Assembly (NCBI GenBank): GCA_029262855.1
Contig: JAJCYP010000060.1
Location: 1 to 36,986 of the forward strand
Direction: 5' to 3'
Source: Bacteroidota bacterium
GTDB lineage: Bacteria; Bacteroidota; Rhodothermia; Rhodothermales; UBA10348
Length of the DNA: 36,986 nucleotides
Numbering within the stretch: the stretch's first letter is position 1; the number at the start of each line of letters is the position of its first letter. A program made the position numbers and the translations under genes. This document shows positions 1 through 11,600 of the stretch, piece by piece. The notes beneath the pieces were generated by a model. The model saw only the letters and a list, made by a program, of their open reading frames with translations, was not told the DNA's origin and made no database searches.

Positions 1-333
1 GTCCGTCGCGGCGACCACCAAAATGGCGCCGTCCATCTGGGCCGCACCCGTGACCATGTTCTTCACATAGTCGGCGTGACCCGGACAGTCCACGTGGGCA
101 TAGTGACGGGCATCCGTCTCATACTCCACGTGAGCCGTCGCGATCGTGATTCCACGCTCGCGCTCCTCAGGAGCGTTATCGATTGAATCGAAGCTGCGCA
201 GCTCGTTGCCTTCAACTCGCTTGGCAAGCACTGTCGTGATTGCAGCCGTGAGGGTGGTCTTGCCGTGGTCAACATGACCAATCGTGCCCACGTTCACGTG
301 CGGCTTGTTACGCTGAAATGTCTCCTTCGCCAT
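1..333 (-). CDS. tuf: Elongation factor Tu, N-terminal part (runs off the window)
   Basis: Translating the minus strand from the ATG at 331-333 gives [20 protein letters not shown] followed by VDHGKTT, the G1 P-loop of EF-Tu. The switch/G2 region ([15 protein letters not shown]) and the G3 motif DCPGHADY follow. Exactly 111 codons are present before the edge, so the gene is cut by the window and not broken. EF-Tu is the cytosolic GTPase that delivers aminoacyl-tRNA to the ribosome. It is the last gene of the str operon and starts 39 nt after the fusA stop, so it is probably co-transcribed with rpsL, rpsG and fusA. Confidence 0.97.
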   Translation of the reverse strand, partial: MAKETFQRNKPHVNVGTIGHVDHGKTTLTAAITTVLAKRVEGNELRSFDSIDNAPEERERGITIATAHVEYETDARHYAHVDCPGHADYVKNMVTGAAQMDGAILVVAATD

Positions 334-372
334 GACTCAGTGTCTGGGTGGTTTCCTAAAAATGGTGCCTTG

Positions 373-2469
373 TCAGGCGGTGACGCCCTTGGCCGTGTTG
401 ATGATCTCTTCAGCAACGGTCTGGGGAACGCCTTCGTAGTGATCGAACTGCATGCTGTAGATCGCCCGTCCCTGGGTAATCGACCGCATGTCGGTCGAGT
501 AGCCGAACATGCTCGACAGCGGCACGAAGGCCTTGATGACCTGCGCATCCTGGCGCTGGGTCATGCTGTCGATCCTGCCACGGCGGCTGCTCAAGTCACC
601 GATCACATCGCCCATGTACTCCTCGGGAGTCACGACCTCAACGGCCATGATGGGCTCCATGATCTGCGGCTTGGATTTGCGGGCTGCCTCACGGAATGCC
701 ATCCGACCGGCGATCTCGAACGCCATCTGGTCGGAGTCAACCGCGTGAAACTTCCCATCGTAGAGGCGGGCACGGACACCTTCCACGGTGTAACCGGCGA
801 GCGGTCCTTGATCCATGGCGGCCTTGATGCCTTTCTCTACGGGAGTGATGAATTCACGGGGGATGGATCCACCCTTGATCTCATCGATGAACTCGAGACC
901 AACAAAGCCCTCCTCGGCTGGACCGATCTCGATCCAGACCTCGGCGAACTGACCACGACCACCCGTCTGCTTCTTGTGCTGGTAGCGCAGATCCACCGCC
1001 TGCGTGAGTGCCTCGCGGTAAGCCACCTGCGGCTTGCCAACATTGGCTTCCACCTTGAACTCGCGCTTGAGGCGGTCCACGATGATCTCAAGATGCAACT
1101 CGCCCATTCCGGCGATGATGGTCTGACCGGTCTCGTGGTCGACCGCAACCTTGAAGGTCGGATCCTCCTCGGCCAGTTTCTGCAGTCCAACGCCCAACTT
1201 GTCGTTGTCGGCCTTGGTCTTGGGCTCGATGGCAATCCGGATAACAGGCTCCGGGAATTCCATCTGTTCCAGGACGATCAGATTGTTCGGGTCGCACAGG
1301 GTGTCACCCGTGTAGACTTCCTTCAGGCCTACCGCAGCCGCAATGTCGCCGGCATATACCGTTTCGACGTCTTCGCGACTGTTGGCGTGCATGAAGAGGA
1401 TGCGACCGATGCGCTCCTTCTTACCCGTCGACGTGTTGATGACGGCCGTGCCCTTGTTCAGCGTTCCCGAGTAGACCCGGATGAACGTGATCTTCCCGAC
1501 ATAGGGGTCGGTGGCAATCTTGAAGGCGATGGCGCTGAACGGTTCGCTTGGATCCGCCTCGCGCGTCTGCACTTCTTCGGTCTTTGGTACAACACCCCTG
1601 ATAGCGGGGACGTCCAGCGGGCTGGGCAGGTAATCGATGACTCCATCAAGAAGGCGCTGCACGCCCTTGTTCTTGAAAGCCGAGCCGCAGAATACCGGCG
1701 TGATCTCCATGTTCAACGTGGCCTCACGGACGACAGCCTTCAGCTCCTCGGGGAAAATCTCTTCACCCTCCAGGTACTTCATCAGCAGATCGTCGTGCTT
1801 TTCGGCAACGGCTTCCAGAAGATTGATGCGCCAGTGCCTGGCGTCTTTTTTGAGATCATCTGGAATCTCGAATTCTTCCCAGGTCACACCCTTGGAGGAG
1901 TCATCCCAAACGATAGCCTTGTTGGTGATCAGGTCGATCACCCCTCGGAACATCGCTCCTTCGCCGATCGGCACCTGTACCGGGACCGGATTGGCCTTCA
2001 GGCGCTCGCGCATCTGAGTGATGGCGGCCTCGAAGTCGGCTCCGGTGCGATCCATCTTGTTCACGAACGCGATGCGCGGAACGTGATACTTGTTGGCCTG
2101 CCGCCAGACGGTCTCGGACTGCGGCTCGACACCGCCCACGGCGCAAAACAGTGCGACGGCACCGTCGAGCACGCGGAGCGAACGCTCTACCTCAATGGTA
2201 AAGTCGACATGGCCCGGCGTGTCGATAATGTTGATGCGGTAATCGTTCCAGAACGCCTGGGTGGCGGCAGAGGTAATCGTGATACCACGTTCCTTCTCCT
2301 GCTCCATCCAGTCCATGGTGGCACCACCTTCGTGTACCTCACCCATGCGATGAAGCCGTCCCGTATAAAACAGGATGCGCTCCGTCGTCGTGGTCTTGCC
2401 GGCATCGATGTGGGCCATGATGCCGATGTTGCGCGTACGCTCCAGGGCTAAACCGTTATTCGATGACAT
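373..2469 (-). CDS. fusA: Elongation factor G
   Basis: The 698-residue product has the usual length of EF-G. It opens with the G1 P-loop AHIDAGKTT near residue 20, then [11 protein letters not shown] (switch I) and DTPGHVDF (G3), with NKMDRTGA as G4. The C-terminal part contains the domain IV/V signature region ending in a [16 protein letters not shown] block. EF-G is the cytosolic translocase GTPase of the ribosome and also helps recycle ribosomes with RRF. It lies 47 nt after rpsG and 39 nt before tuf in the conserved S12-S7-EF-G-EF-Tu order. The long plus-strand open frame over it is a GC-driven shadow. Confidence 0.98.
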   Translation of the reverse strand: MSSNNGLALERTRNIGIMAHIDAGKTTTTERILFYTGRLHRMGEVHEGGATMDWMEQEKERGITITSAATQAFWNDYRINIIDTPGHVDFTIEVERSLRVLDGAVALFCAVGGVEPQSETVWRQANKYHVPRIAFVNKMDRTGADFEAAITQMRERLKANPVPVQVPIGEGAMFRGVIDLITNKAIVWDDSSKGVTWEEFEIPDDLKKDARHWRINLLEAVAEKHDDLLMKYLEGEEIFPEELKAVVREATLNMEITPVFCGSAFKNKGVQRLLDGVIDYLPSPLDVPAIRGVVPKTEEVQTREADPSEPFSAIAFKIATDPYVGKITFIRVYSGTLNKGTAVINTSTGKKERIGRILFMHANSREDVETVYAGDIAAAVGLKEVYTGDTLCDPNNLIVLEQMEFPEPVIRIAIEPKTKADNDKLGVGLQKLAEEDPTFKVAVDHETGQTIIAGMGELHLEIIVDRLKREFKVEANVGKPQVAYREALTQAVDLRYQHKKQTGGRGQFAEVWIEIGPAEEGFVGLEFIDEIKGGSIPREFITPVEKGIKAAMDQGPLAGYTVEGVRARLYDGKFHAVDSDQMAFEIAGRMAFREAARKSKPQIMEPIMAVEVVTPEEYMGDVIGDLSSRRGRIDSMTQRQDAQVIKAFVPLSSMFGYSTDMRSITQGRAIYSMQFDHYEGVPQTVAEEIINTAKGVTA

Positions 2470-2516
2470 CTATACTACCTGTCGTTATCAGTTAAGGGAT
2501 TCAGGGGAAGTCCCTC

Positions 2517-2984
2517 TTAGAACCGGAAGTGGCTGAAGGCCTTGTTCGCCTCTGCCATCCGGTGCGTGTCGTCTTTTTTCTTCATCGCGCCGCCTTCACC
2601 CTTGGCCGCTGCCATGAGTTCTGCCGCCAGGCGATTGGCCATGCTCTTGTCGTTGCGCGCCTTGGCATACTGAAGTATCCAGCGGAAGGCAAGCGCGGTG
2701 CGGCGATCGGGGCGAACCTCGATCGGCACCTGGTAGGTGGCACCACCAACGCGGCGGCTACGAACCTCCACAAGCGGGGCAACATTGTTGATGGCCTTAC
2801 GGAACACTTCTACACCAGGCTCGCTGGTCCGGTCTTCAATCAGATTGAAGGCCTGGTAGATGAGACGGCGGGCAACACTCTTCTTGCCACTGTCCATCAC
2901 GGCATTGACAAACCGGGAAACCAGGATGTCACCGTGAACCGGGTCGGCAATTGGTGTCCGGCGTTCAGCTCTTTTTTTACGCAT
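2517..2984 (-). CDS. rpsG: 30S ribosomal protein S7
   Basis: The 155-residue protein begins MRKKRAERR and contains the S7 hallmarks: the DPVHGDILVSRFVNAVM helix block, the VEVRSRRVGGATYQVPIEV beta-hairpin, and the ending AEANKAFSHFRF. It nucleates assembly of the 30S head by binding the 3' domain of 16S rRNA. The length matches the bacterial family (about 155-156). It sits between rpsL (59 nt upstream) and fusA (47 nt downstream). In other bacteria S7 is the autogenous repressor of this operon; whether that holds here cannot be read from the sequence. Confidence 0.98.
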   Translation of the reverse strand: MRKKRAERRTPIADPVHGDILVSRFVNAVMDSGKKSVARRLIYQAFNLIEDRTSEPGVEVFRKAINNVAPLVEVRSRRVGGATYQVPIEVRPDRRTALAFRWILQYAKARNDKSMANRLAAELMAAAKGEGGAMKKKDDTHRMAEANKAFSHFRF

Positions 2985-3043
2985 GGTCTACTGTCGTTCG
3001 CTCTTGCCCCGAGGGCCTTCAAGCAACTGAATGACTGACTGGA

Positions 3044-3412
3044 TTACGGGCGCTTGGCCCCGTACTTGGACCGGGACTGACGACGATCGGCGACGCCAGA
3101 TGTATCGAGTGCACCACGCACGATGTGATACTTCACACCGGGAAGGTCTTTCACTCTCCCACCGCGCACCAGCACGATCGAGTGCTCCTGGAGGTTGTGA
3201 CCCTCACCAGGGATGTACGCGATTACTTCGATGCCGTTGGTCAACCGCACCTTCGCCACCTTTCGGAGGGCCGAGTTCGGCTTCTTCGGCGTTGTGGTGT
3301 AAACGCGTGTGCAAACGCCGCGACGCTGTGGGCACGAGGCCAGGGCGGGTGACTTGGTGTTTTTGACCTTGTCGGTGCGCCCTTTGCGAACGAGCTGCTG
3401 GATTGTTGGCAC
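3044..3412 (-). CDS. rpsL: 30S ribosomal protein S12
   Basis: The 122-residue protein starts at a GTG codon (3410-3412), [12 protein letters not shown]. It carries the decoding-centre loop [12 protein letters not shown] and the [11 protein letters not shown] segment around the second conserved loop, and ends [10 protein letters not shown]. The lysines in the KKPNS loop are the wild-type, streptomycin-sensitive form. An AAGAAAG stretch 5 nt upstream is the only ribosome-binding-like sequence. It is the first gene of the str operon and lies 270 nt downstream of ftsH on the same strand. The operon promoter should lie in that gap, but I could not place it convincingly. Confidence 0.98.
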   Translation of the reverse strand: MPTIQQLVRKGRTDKVKNTKSPALASCPQRRGVCTRVYTTTPKKPNSALRKVAKVRLTNGIEVIAYIPGEGHNLQEHSIVLVRGGRVKDLPGVKYHIVRGALDTSGVADRRQSRSKYGAKRP

Positions 3413-3571
3413 GTATACTTTCTTGTCTATCCGGCCCGGTTGGACCGTCTTTGATTCTGTTTCGCGACTGCGGGCCGCGATATGCTTCAGCCTTTGAATA
3501 TAGGTTGCCTGTTGACGCTTACTCGGGAGCGTCCGTGAAGAAACCTCTAGACCACCCTCCCCCAGGGTCTG

Positions 3572-3593
3572 AAAACGCCGTTTGGGGCGTTTC
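3572..3593 (-). terminator. Possible rho-independent terminator between ftsH and the str operon
   Basis: Read on the minus strand, AAACGCC-CCAAAC-GGCGTTTTC forms a 7-bp stem with a 6-nt loop followed by a short T run. It lies about 90 nt beyond the ftsH stop and about 160 nt before rpsL. It could separate the two transcription units, although the T tract is short and the stem has only five G/C-type pairs at most. Confidence 0.45.
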
Positions 3594-3682
3594 TCGATTC
3601 TGACGCCTTCGTTAATGTGATCTAACGATCTAGATCAGACGATCGACTTAGGGTTAAAACCAGTCCATCGACGGACGCCGTA

Positions 3683-5824
3683 CTAGGAGGCCTCTGGCAC
3701 ATCCACCGAGGGCGGCTTCTCTCCTTCGGGTGCCTCGTCCACGGAATCTGTGGCATCGACCGGCTCTGCAGAGCCCTCGGCCCCGGCCTTGGCGGGGGCA
3801 CCATCACCCACCGGTTCGTTCATGATGTTCTGGCCCAGCCCGTTGGAATGGAAGTGGTCCAGCTGCACATAATCGCCGTGCGGACGATCCCCCAGAATCT
3901 CCACCAACTCACGTGGGCCCAGAATTTCCTTCTTCAGGAGCGCCTCAGCCATCACGTCCAACAACTCCCGCTTCTCTTCCAGCAGCACCCGGGCTCGACT
4001 CCGGACGTCCTCGATGATCAGACGGACTTCCTGGTCGATGGCCTCGGCTGTGGCCTCCGAGTACGGCTTGTTGAACATCGGGGTATCACCGGCATCCCGC
4101 GTCATGTTGAACGACACGTACCCGATGCGCTCACTCATTCCGTAGTCCACCACCATGGCGTAGGCCATTTTCGTGATGCGTTCGAGATCGTTCTGCGCCC
4201 CGGTCGAGATCGCACCGAAGACAATCTCCTCGGCCACGCGGCCTCCCATGGCCATGGTCATCCTGTCGAGGAGAGCTTCCCGGGTATAGAGATACCGCTC
4301 CTCCGGCAAATACTGGGCGTATCCCAGGGCCGCAAGCCCACGGGGGACAATGGACACCTTTACCACGGGATCTGTGTACTCCAGGTACCAGCCTGCGATG
4401 GCGTGACCTGCCTCGTGGAAGGCGACAATCTTGCGTTCTTCCGGAGAGATGATCTTGTTCTTCTTCTCCAGACCGGCAATGACCCGGTCGTTGGCCTTTT
4501 CGAAGTCAGCCATCTCAATGGCCTCCTTCCCGAGCCGTGCCGCAAGGAGGGCCGCCTCGTTACACACGTTGGCGATTTCCGCACCGGCAAAGCCAGGGGT
4601 CTGGGACGCCAGCACCTCGACATTCACATCATCGCCGAGAATGAGTTCGCGGGTGTGCACCTTGAAGATCTCTGCGCGTTCACGCCGATCCGGCTTGTCG
4701 ATCAGTATCTGACGATCAAATCGGCCCGGACGAAGCAGTGCCGAGTCGAGTACGTCCGGGCGGTTCGTGGCCGCCATGATGATCACGCCCTTATCGGTAT
4801 TGAAGCCGTCCATCTCCACAAGGATCTGGTTGAGCGTGTTCTCACGCTCGTCGTTGGCGCCCATCATCATGCCCTTGCCGCGCGTACGTCCAACCGCGTC
4901 AATCTCATCGATGAAAATGATGCACGGCGCCTTCTCCTTGGCCTGCTTGAAGAGGTCACGGACACGGGCCGCGCCGACGCCGACAAACATCTCCACAAAG
5001 TCGGAGCCCGACAGCGAGAAGAAGGGCGTCCCGGCCTCGCCGGCGACGGCCTTGGCGAGCAGAGTCTTCCCCGTTCCCGGAGGTCCAACCAACAGGACAC
5101 CCTTGGGCAGCTTTCCCCCAAGCTTGGTGAACTTCTTGGGCGTCTTCAGGAATTCGACCACCTCGGCCACTTCCTCCTTGGCCTCTTCCAACCCGGCGAC
5201 ATCACGAAAGGTGAGTTTTTGATCCGCCATCGCATCGAACAGGACAGCCTTGTTCTTGCCGATGTTCAGAACCTGCGATCCCGGATTCATCCGGCGAAGC
5301 AGGAACACCCAGAGACCTATGATGATGGCCAGGGGGAAAAGCCAGGTCAACAGGCCGCCGAACCAGTTCTCCTGCTTGTCTGCGTCGAAGCCCACGACCT
5401 GCCCATTGCCGGCTCTGGCTTCGTCATTGTGAGCCATCAGGTAGCTGATCAACTCGTGGTCGATCGGCTTGGTGGAGGTGAACGTGTTGGTGGCCTCGTC
5501 ACCCGTGGATCCGAAAAGGTCCTGGCGCGGCGGGCCAAGCCTCACCTTGCCAGCCGAAACGGCCTCTGGCGTGTAGGTGCCGTCCACCCGCGTGTCGTTG
5601 ACGACGACCACCTTCTCCACATACCCCTCCTCGATGTACTCCAGGAAGGTGGAATACTCGACTTCGTTGGGCGTCTGTGCACCGACGAACAGGAAGATGT
5701 GGACCATGATGGCCATAAAAATGGCCAAGTAGATCCACAGGGCCAAACGAGGACGTCCACCGGCACCGGGAGTGCTCGGCTTCGATCCCTGGTCTGTATT
5801 ATTCTTCTGGTCCTTCTGGGCCAT
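3683..5824 (-). CDS. ftsH: ATP-dependent zinc metalloprotease FtsH
   Basis: This 713-residue membrane-anchored AAA protease degrades misfolded membrane proteins and regulatory substrates. It has a first membrane segment at residues ~27-49, a periplasmic domain, and a second membrane segment at ~155-177. The AAA module has Walker A GPPGTGKT at 247-254, Walker B IIFIDEID at 302-309 and the RPGRFDRQI arginine-finger block near 365. The zinc site HEAGH is at 470-474. The C-terminal ~60 residues after the protease domain are acidic and Pro/Ala-rich, an extension seen in many family members. The ATG at 5822-5824 is preceded by AGGA. It is transcribed towards the str operon and divergently from the hydrolase at 5958. 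Confidence 0.97.
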   Translation of the reverse strand: MAQKDQKNNTDQGSKPSTPGAGGRPRLALWIYLAIFMAIMVHIFLFVGAQTPNEVEYSTFLEYIEEGYVEKVVVVNDTRVDGTYTPEAVSAGKVRLGPPRQDLFGSTGDEATNTFTSTKPIDHELISYLMAHNDEARAGNGQVVGFDADKQENWFGGLLTWLFPLAIIIGLWVFLLRRMNPGSQVLNIGKNKAVLFDAMADQKLTFRDVAGLEEAKEEVAEVVEFLKTPKKFTKLGGKLPKGVLLVGPPGTGKTLLAKAVAGEAGTPFFSLSGSDFVEMFVGVGAARVRDLFKQAKEKAPCIIFIDEIDAVGRTRGKGMMMGANDERENTLNQILVEMDGFNTDKGVIIMAATNRPDVLDSALLRPGRFDRQILIDKPDRRERAEIFKVHTRELILGDDVNVEVLASQTPGFAGAEIANVCNEAALLAARLGKEAIEMADFEKANDRVIAGLEKKNKIISPEERKIVAFHEAGHAIAGWYLEYTDPVVKVSIVPRGLAALGYAQYLPEERYLYTREALLDRMTMAMGGRVAEEIVFGAISTGAQNDLERITKMAYAMVVDYGMSERIGYVSFNMTRDAGDTPMFNKPYSEATAEAIDQEVRLIIEDVRSRARVLLEEKRELLDVMAEALLKKEILGPRELVEILGDRPHGDYVQLDHFHSNGLGQNIMNEPVGDGAPAKAGAEGSAEPVDATDSVDEAPEGEKPPSVDVPEAS

Positions 5825-5957
5825 ATTCCTAATCTGAAGGGCGCTTTTGGTACGATTCGGCGAAGCCTGAACCGTACCCGACGGCCCAGTGATGGTTCCT
5901 ACGGACGGCGCGCCTCACGGATGCGCCGCTCGACCTCTTGACCGCTAGTTTCGTCGT

Positions 5958-7817
5958 ATGAAACGATTCTGTCCAGGCTTTTCCGCGCCACTGATCATCG
6001 TCGCCGTGATGGCCGGATGCGCCCACGTGCCGGCGGTCGTGCCATCGGACAGCGACGTGGTCCTCGCCCATCACGCCCTGACCGAAGAGAATCCCGGCGA
6101 GCCCGGCCAGTACGGAATACGAACGCTGTACTACGGCTCAGGCACGGATCGCCGGCGGGCAGTGTACCGGGACTCGGTCGCCATCCGCACCGACAGCGTC
6201 GACGCATCGAAGCTCGTGGATCTTGGCGACTCCGCGAAAGAGCGGAACCGGTACTGGGGATTTACGCCCGAGGCCTTTCCGATAAATGGTCGGGTTTGGT
6301 ACCCCGAGGGCGAGGGGCCATTCCCCCTCGTTCTGGTGGTGCACGGCAATCACAACATGAAGGATTTTTCCGATCCGGGCTACGACTACCTCGGAGAGCT
6401 GCTGGCTTCCCGCGGCTACATCCTGGCCTCTGTGGACATGAACTTCATCAACGGAGGCATTCGGGGCGAGAACGACGGTCGCGGCTGGATGCTGCTGAAG
6501 CACCTTCAGGCCTGGCGTGCCTTCAATGCCGATGGGGAGGGTCCATTTCGTGGTATGGTGGATATGGACCGAATCGCCCTCATGGGCCACTCCCGTGGCG
6601 GTGAAGCGGTGGCGCTTGCTGCCGCATTCAACCGCCTTGACCGCTATCCAGACGACGGGTCCCTGGAGTTCGATTTCGGTTTCAACATTCGAGCCGTGGT
6701 GGCCATTGCTCCCGTGGATGGACAGTATCTACCCACCGGTCGCCCCGCGCCGCTAAAGGACGTCAACTATCTGGTTTTCCACGGCTCACACGATGGGGAT
6801 GTGACCAGCTTTCACGGACTCCGGCAGTACCAGCGACTCACCTTTTCGGAAGACACCGATTTCTTCAAGTCGGCCGTCTATATGTATCGAGCCAACCACG
6901 GGCAATGGAACACCGTCTGGAACAACAAGGACCGTGGACCCCGCAGCGGGCGCTCCCTGCGGCTCGACGCGCTCGTGACTCCAGACGAGCAACGGCAGTT
7001 CGCGCAGGTTTACGTGTCTGCCTTTCTGGATGCCACCCTTCGGGACAACGATCGATACCTGTCCCTCTTCCGAGATCACCGGGTGGCAGGTGACTGGCTT
7101 CCCGGAACGATGTACGTGACCCGGTACCATCACAGCTCCTTTCAGGCGCTCGCTACTTATGAGGAAGACATTGATCTCGAGAGTGGATCCACACAAGGCG
7201 TAGAAATAGCAGCCGATTCCCTGACGAAATGGAAGGAGGCGCCACTTGTCCTCCGATCCCGAAACCGGACGAGCACCTCAAACTCCCAGCAAAACCAGGC
7301 GGCCTCGTTGGCGTGGAAACGGGACTCCACCGACGTGATTCCCTCGTACCGCCTGGCGCTTCCACCTGGCCTCTCGACCTCCTGGAGCCTTGGGCCAGCC
7401 TCGACCCTGGACATTCTGGCTTCGGCCGAAGAAGGCGTCGACTCGCTGGCTGTGCCGGGCGCCGCCGTTGACCTGTCGATTCGAATCACGGATGCTCAAG
7501 GCACAGCCGCCTCCGTTCCGCTCAGCCGCTACGGTCCCATCCGTAAACCGCTGGACATCCGGGTGCTGCGCCGGAACCTGGACGAGTCACGTTTCGGTGA
7601 AACCTCGGAGTTGGTCCTGCAGAGCTTTGCCATTCCTCTGGCGGACTTTACAGCGGTGACGCCGGACCTGGATCTATCCGCACTTGCCGAGGTAGCGCTC
7701 GTGTTCGACCTGACGCCGTCGGGGACGTTGATTGTGGACGACATCGGATTCGCCTCTCCCCCGGCCGGTTTTCTGCGCCATCGCGTGAAGGCGCAGTCGG
7801 AGTCCAATCAGCTGTAG
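5958..7817 (+). CDS. Alpha/beta-hydrolase lipoprotein, function unknown
   Basis: A 619-residue exported protein. The N-terminus is a lipoprotein signal ending at Cys21 (VMAGC), so it is probably anchored in the envelope. Residues ~110-330 form an alpha/beta-hydrolase core: VLVVHGNHN (oxyanion region, ~125-133), the nucleophile elbow GHSRGG with Ser212, an acid candidate in GSHDGD (~279-281) and a histidine candidate in RANHGQWN (His314). The family includes chlorophyllase- and PET-hydrolase-like esterases, but no substrate can be assigned. The C-terminal ~200 residues look like a beta-rich accessory domain. A TAGTTTCG box lies 4 nt before the ATG, one base off the Bacteroidota -7 consensus. 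The stop codon abuts the convergent gene at 7818. Confidence 0.8.
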   Translation: MKRFCPGFSAPLIIVAVMAGCAHVPAVVPSDSDVVLAHHALTEENPGEPGQYGIRTLYYGSGTDRRRAVYRDSVAIRTDSVDASKLVDLGDSAKERNRYWGFTPEAFPINGRVWYPEGEGPFPLVLVVHGNHNMKDFSDPGYDYLGELLASRGYILASVDMNFINGGIRGENDGRGWMLLKHLQAWRAFNADGEGPFRGMVDMDRIALMGHSRGGEAVALAAAFNRLDRYPDDGSLEFDFGFNIRAVVAIAPVDGQYLPTGRPAPLKDVNYLVFHGSHDGDVTSFHGLRQYQRLTFSEDTDFFKSAVYMYRANHGQWNTVWNNKDRGPRSGRSLRLDALVTPDEQRQFAQVYVSAFLDATLRDNDRYLSLFRDHRVAGDWLPGTMYVTRYHHSSFQALATYEEDIDLESGSTQGVEIAADSLTKWKEAPLVLRSRNRTSTSNSQQNQAASLAWKRDSTDVIPSYRLALPPGLSTSWSLGPASTLDILASAEEGVDSLAVPGAAVDLSIRITDAQGTAASVPLSRYGPIRKPLDIRVLRRNLDESRFGETSELVLQSFAIPLADFTAVTPDLDLSALAEVALVFDLTPSGTLIVDDIGFASPPAGFLRHRVKAQSESNQL

Positions 7818-8678
7818 CTATCGCCAGCGGAGGCCGAGCGTGTGCGTGCTGCTGCCGCTCTCCGTGTACGATGCGAACTCCAGCGTGATGGCGTCGCCGG
7901 AAAAGGAGGCGCCCCAGGTCGGCCGGGTCTCCCCCGAGACCGGGTTCTGGCCGTAGCCGGCCAACAGGCGGAACGTGCGACCGGTGACCGGCCAATAGCC
8001 AAGCTCCAGGCCGCCGCCCGCACTTGTTCGCCCTTCCGTGAGATGCATGCGGCCGGCGAGAACCATATCGAGCGGTCCGACTTCGATTGAATTGCTGGCC
8101 GCCTGGAACAGCACAACGGGTGAGTTCGGGAGTCCGATGGAGATGACATCCGCGCTCTGGTCCGCCGGCGCCTGGGCGCTCGTACCAGTCCCAAGGCCCA
8201 ATACGGAGGCGGCCAGCCGGAACTCAGCCAACTCGCGGGCCACTCCTGCATTCAGATATACGGCACGATCCCGATTCGTGAAGATGGTCCGTTCGACCAA
8301 CGCAATCCCAACTCCGAAAGCAAAGCCAAAGAGGCTTCGCGAGCCCGACACGGAAAGCCCCAGATCGCTTGTGACGAGATCCGGATCCTCATTCCGCGAC
8401 TCGTGCCGGAGTCCAAACACGAAGCCGGCGCCTTCGAATGCGGCCCAGGCCGCAGTCGCATCATTGCCGTTCCAACGCCATCCAACATCGGCACCGCTGC
8501 TGGCGCCCGAGAGAGCGGGGTTCGCCAGGGTAGCCCCGGGCGTTGGCCGCTGTAGGACAGAAGCCCCGGCCAAAGCAGTCGCGCGCGTCGTCGGCGAACT
8601 CAGATCGCCTGGAAGCTGGGCGTAAGCCGTGGAAGGCAGGAACAGACTCAGGACCAACAGAACGGGGACGCTTCTCAC
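7818..8678 (-). CDS. PorV/PorQ-like outer-membrane beta-barrel protein
   Basis: A 286-residue protein starting at GTG (8676-8678), with a Sec signal peptide ending near AYAQ. The mature N-terminus contains a RATALAGASV...ATLANPALSG segment, the pattern found in PorV/PorQ/FadL-type barrels. The rest alternates short hydrophobic strands and ends in HTLGLRWR, a plausible last barrel strand. In T9SS organisms such proteins shuttle or tether cargo at the outer membrane. This one is shorter than typical PorV (about 380 residues), so it may be a relative and not PorV itself. It begins 12 nt after the PorW-like gene and is surely co-transcribed with it. Confidence 0.6.
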   Translation of the reverse strand: MRSVPVLLVLSLFLPSTAYAQLPGDLSSPTTRATALAGASVLQRPTPGATLANPALSGASSGADVGWRWNGNDATAAWAAFEGAGFVFGLRHESRNEDPDLVTSDLGLSVSGSRSLFGFAFGVGIALVERTIFTNRDRAVYLNAGVARELAEFRLAASVLGLGTGTSAQAPADQSADVISIGLPNSPVVLFQAASNSIEVGPLDMVLAGRMHLTEGRTSAGGGLELGYWPVTGRTFRLLAGYGQNPVSGETRPTWGASFSGDAITLEFASYTESGSSTHTLGLRWR

Positions 8679-8690
8679 CGGGATCGCGGG

Positions 8691-11600
8691 TTAATTCTGG
8701 GGCCCGATAATATGAAGGATCCAGGCATCTTGCGGGAGCCTGGCCCCCAGACGGCGCGCGAGGTCGCGGGCGGCCACATCACTGTCCAACCTGCCGATGG
8801 CGACCACGATGCCGGAACTACGCCGCCAGGTGCCCACCCATATCTCGGGCTTGCCGAACTGTCCGAGTTGGATCACCAGATTGTCCCGCACTTCCCGAGC
8901 CGTCTCGAGGTCCCTGACCTCCGACAGGACAATCGTCCATCCGGACCAGCGCGTAGCGGGCCGCTCCTCTTCCTCTTCGGCCATCTGGAGATTCTCAGCG
9001 GGCATCGCGTCTGCCGACCGGACAATGGGCATGTCCGCGACGCTGACCATCTCCACGTCCCGAGCTCCAGGCATGCCGATAGGCCGGTTGGGCACACTCA
9101 CCGAATCGGGTTGCGCCGGGTTGTCCACCACCGTCTCACTGAGCCGAGGGACACCCTTGACGGGCACACCAGATCCGGTCGAGTCTGCGCCCGCGATGGC
9201 CAACGAGTCGGCGCCCGCGGTGGCAAACGAGTCCGGAGCCATTGCGGCCAGCGATTCGGCCATGGCCAGCGAGTCAGCGACCAGCACCGCCAGGGAATCG
9301 CGCTCCGCAGCTTCAAGGGCGACCCGTATCGAATCAAATACGGCCTGTTTCTCGGCCGCCATGTCGTCGATGGCCTTCAGTAACTGACCGGCGGCGGTGG
9401 CGTACCGGGTACCGTTGAATCGCCCCGTCAGCGACTCCATGAGTCGCCGCAGCGTCACCTCATTCCACGGTCGCTCGGGCTCGGTCAACGCCTCAGGCTC
9501 GACGAAGGCGATCTCCGGACCTGTCACCTGAATGGTCGAGTCCGCCGGCGCCAACTGAGAGGTCGAGTCCGCTCCGGCCAGTTCAGCGTCGGCCGCTGCC
9601 AGTTCTGCTGCCACGGCGGCTATCGAGGCCGAGGCCACGGCCAGCGAATCCACGGCCAGCGAATCCACGGCCAGCGAGGCCACCGCCAGCGAGGCCACGG
9701 CCGCCGAATCCACCACCACCGAGTCCGATTCCGACGCCGGCACATCGGTGGTGTCCGCCATGGCACGAATGCCAGGCGGAAGCGCCGCCATCGAATCTGC
9801 GGGTGCAGCATCGGTGGTCAAGGTGGAGTCTGCCGCTGCCGGCGTCAGCTCATCCATGTCAACTTCGGCCGAGGATGGGACTCCGGCAAGCGAGTCGGGA
9901 CTCAGTCCATCGACCCACGTAGAATCTGCGGTCGCCGTCGTCGAATCCACCGCGGTGGCCGTTGTCGTATCCGGCCAGGCGACGAGGCCGGCACGGACCA
10001 GAAGCGAATCGGCCACGCCAATCGGCAGCGGCGCGTCCGCGCTCAGGGAATCGGGATCGACCCAGTCCAGATATACGGACCCGGCCGCGAAGATAGCCTT
10101 GGGGAGAATAGACGTCGTTGGAAAGAGACCCGCGGTCTCCAGCATTCCATTCAGCGCCTCGGCATGCTGATCCTGCTCCCAGACATCGAAGAAGCGGGCG
10201 TAGTAGGCCTCGGCCTGAGCCAGAGAGTCCGGCCCCAGATCCTGATCCTCCTCGACCCCAAGCAGCGCACGAATCCGGCTGGCGAATTCGGTGTCCGGGT
10301 AGTCGATGAGAATACGCTGATAGATCCCGTTTGCCGCAGAGGAATCGCCCAGGGCGCGCTGGATCTCGGCGAGCGCAAAGAGTGCCCTTCGGGCCACGGG
10401 TTCATCGGGTGTGTCCTCAAGAACCATCCTGTACCAGACGGCGGCGGAGTCAGGACGCTCAATCCCGAGGAAAAGCGTGTTGCCCACATCATACCGCGCC
10501 AGCGCCCGATTGGCCTTCATGTCGGCCTGGGACGTAGAATCGCGAGGTACTGCGGACAGGTCCACCTCCGGGAGCTGATCCTCAAGGAGTTCGACCTCCT
10601 CTTCCTCGCCCGCCAGATCACCGGCTTGCACCCCGGCACCCAGCACGGCCTCCATCCGACGCCAGTTCGGAACCCTGGCCCGTTCTCCCCACCGAATGGT
10701 GAACGAGAGCTGTCCCTCCTGGCGCATCACCGGGTCATCGTGGAAGAGGAAGCCTGCTTCCTGCCCGTTCGCGTTACCCGATGGGATGACTTTTCCGGCA
10801 GGCAGACCCCGATTGGCGCCCTGACTGCTGGCGGTTTGCTGGAAGGCGCGCGCGATCTGTCTTTCCTCCTGAAGCCGTTGCCTCTCGGCCATCTCTTCGG
10901 CGCGCAGGCGCCGCAACTCCAGGACCTTCACGGCAAAGGTCGAGTCGTCCATCGTCCCGAGCACGAGCAATGAATCCATCCGATGGACTTCCCGATATGC
11001 CGTCGCAAAGGCACCGAAGGCCTCCTTGAGTTCCTGGGAGTTGCGGATGGCCTCGGGCGACAGCCTCAACGGATCAACGGCGGCTCCCGAGAGGGACGAT
11101 CCCGAACGAAGCGCCGAGGCGGCGGTATCGAAATGGGCTGCGGCAAGGACGAAGTCCTCGTCCAGGTCGCGGTAGAGCTGTGCCAGACTGTAGTGGATCC
11201 GGCCACGCAGCCCGCCTATTTCCTGGGCAAAAACCTCATCATACAGGAGTTCGTCGTAGACGTTGTAGGCATCATCTGCCCTGCCCATCGCCCGCAGTAT
11301 ATCCCCACGCAGGAGCGCCAGTTCGCCCCGGTAGGCAAAGTGTTTATCGTCGCGCTCCATCTTGCGGAGCCGGCCGAGTGCATCATCCGGATCAAGCCGC
11401 GAGCCTTCGACACGAATCGCACTGTACTGGGCCGCGTAATCAAGCTCGTAGTCCGGGCGATACCCACGTACCCGCCGATACGAGGCCACGGCTTCCTCAT
11501 ACTGACCAAGCGTCTCGTAGACCTGCCCCAGAAGGAAACTCGCGCGAGCCGCGATCTCCTTGTCACGCACCACGTCGAGCCCCTCGCTCAGGTCTACGGC

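Noticed and set aside
265-2451. Long plus-strand open frame opposite fusA
   Set aside because: It is antisense to a certain gene, has no recognisable domain, and is explained by high third-position GC. The similar frame at 3848-5941 opposite ftsH is rejected for the same reason.
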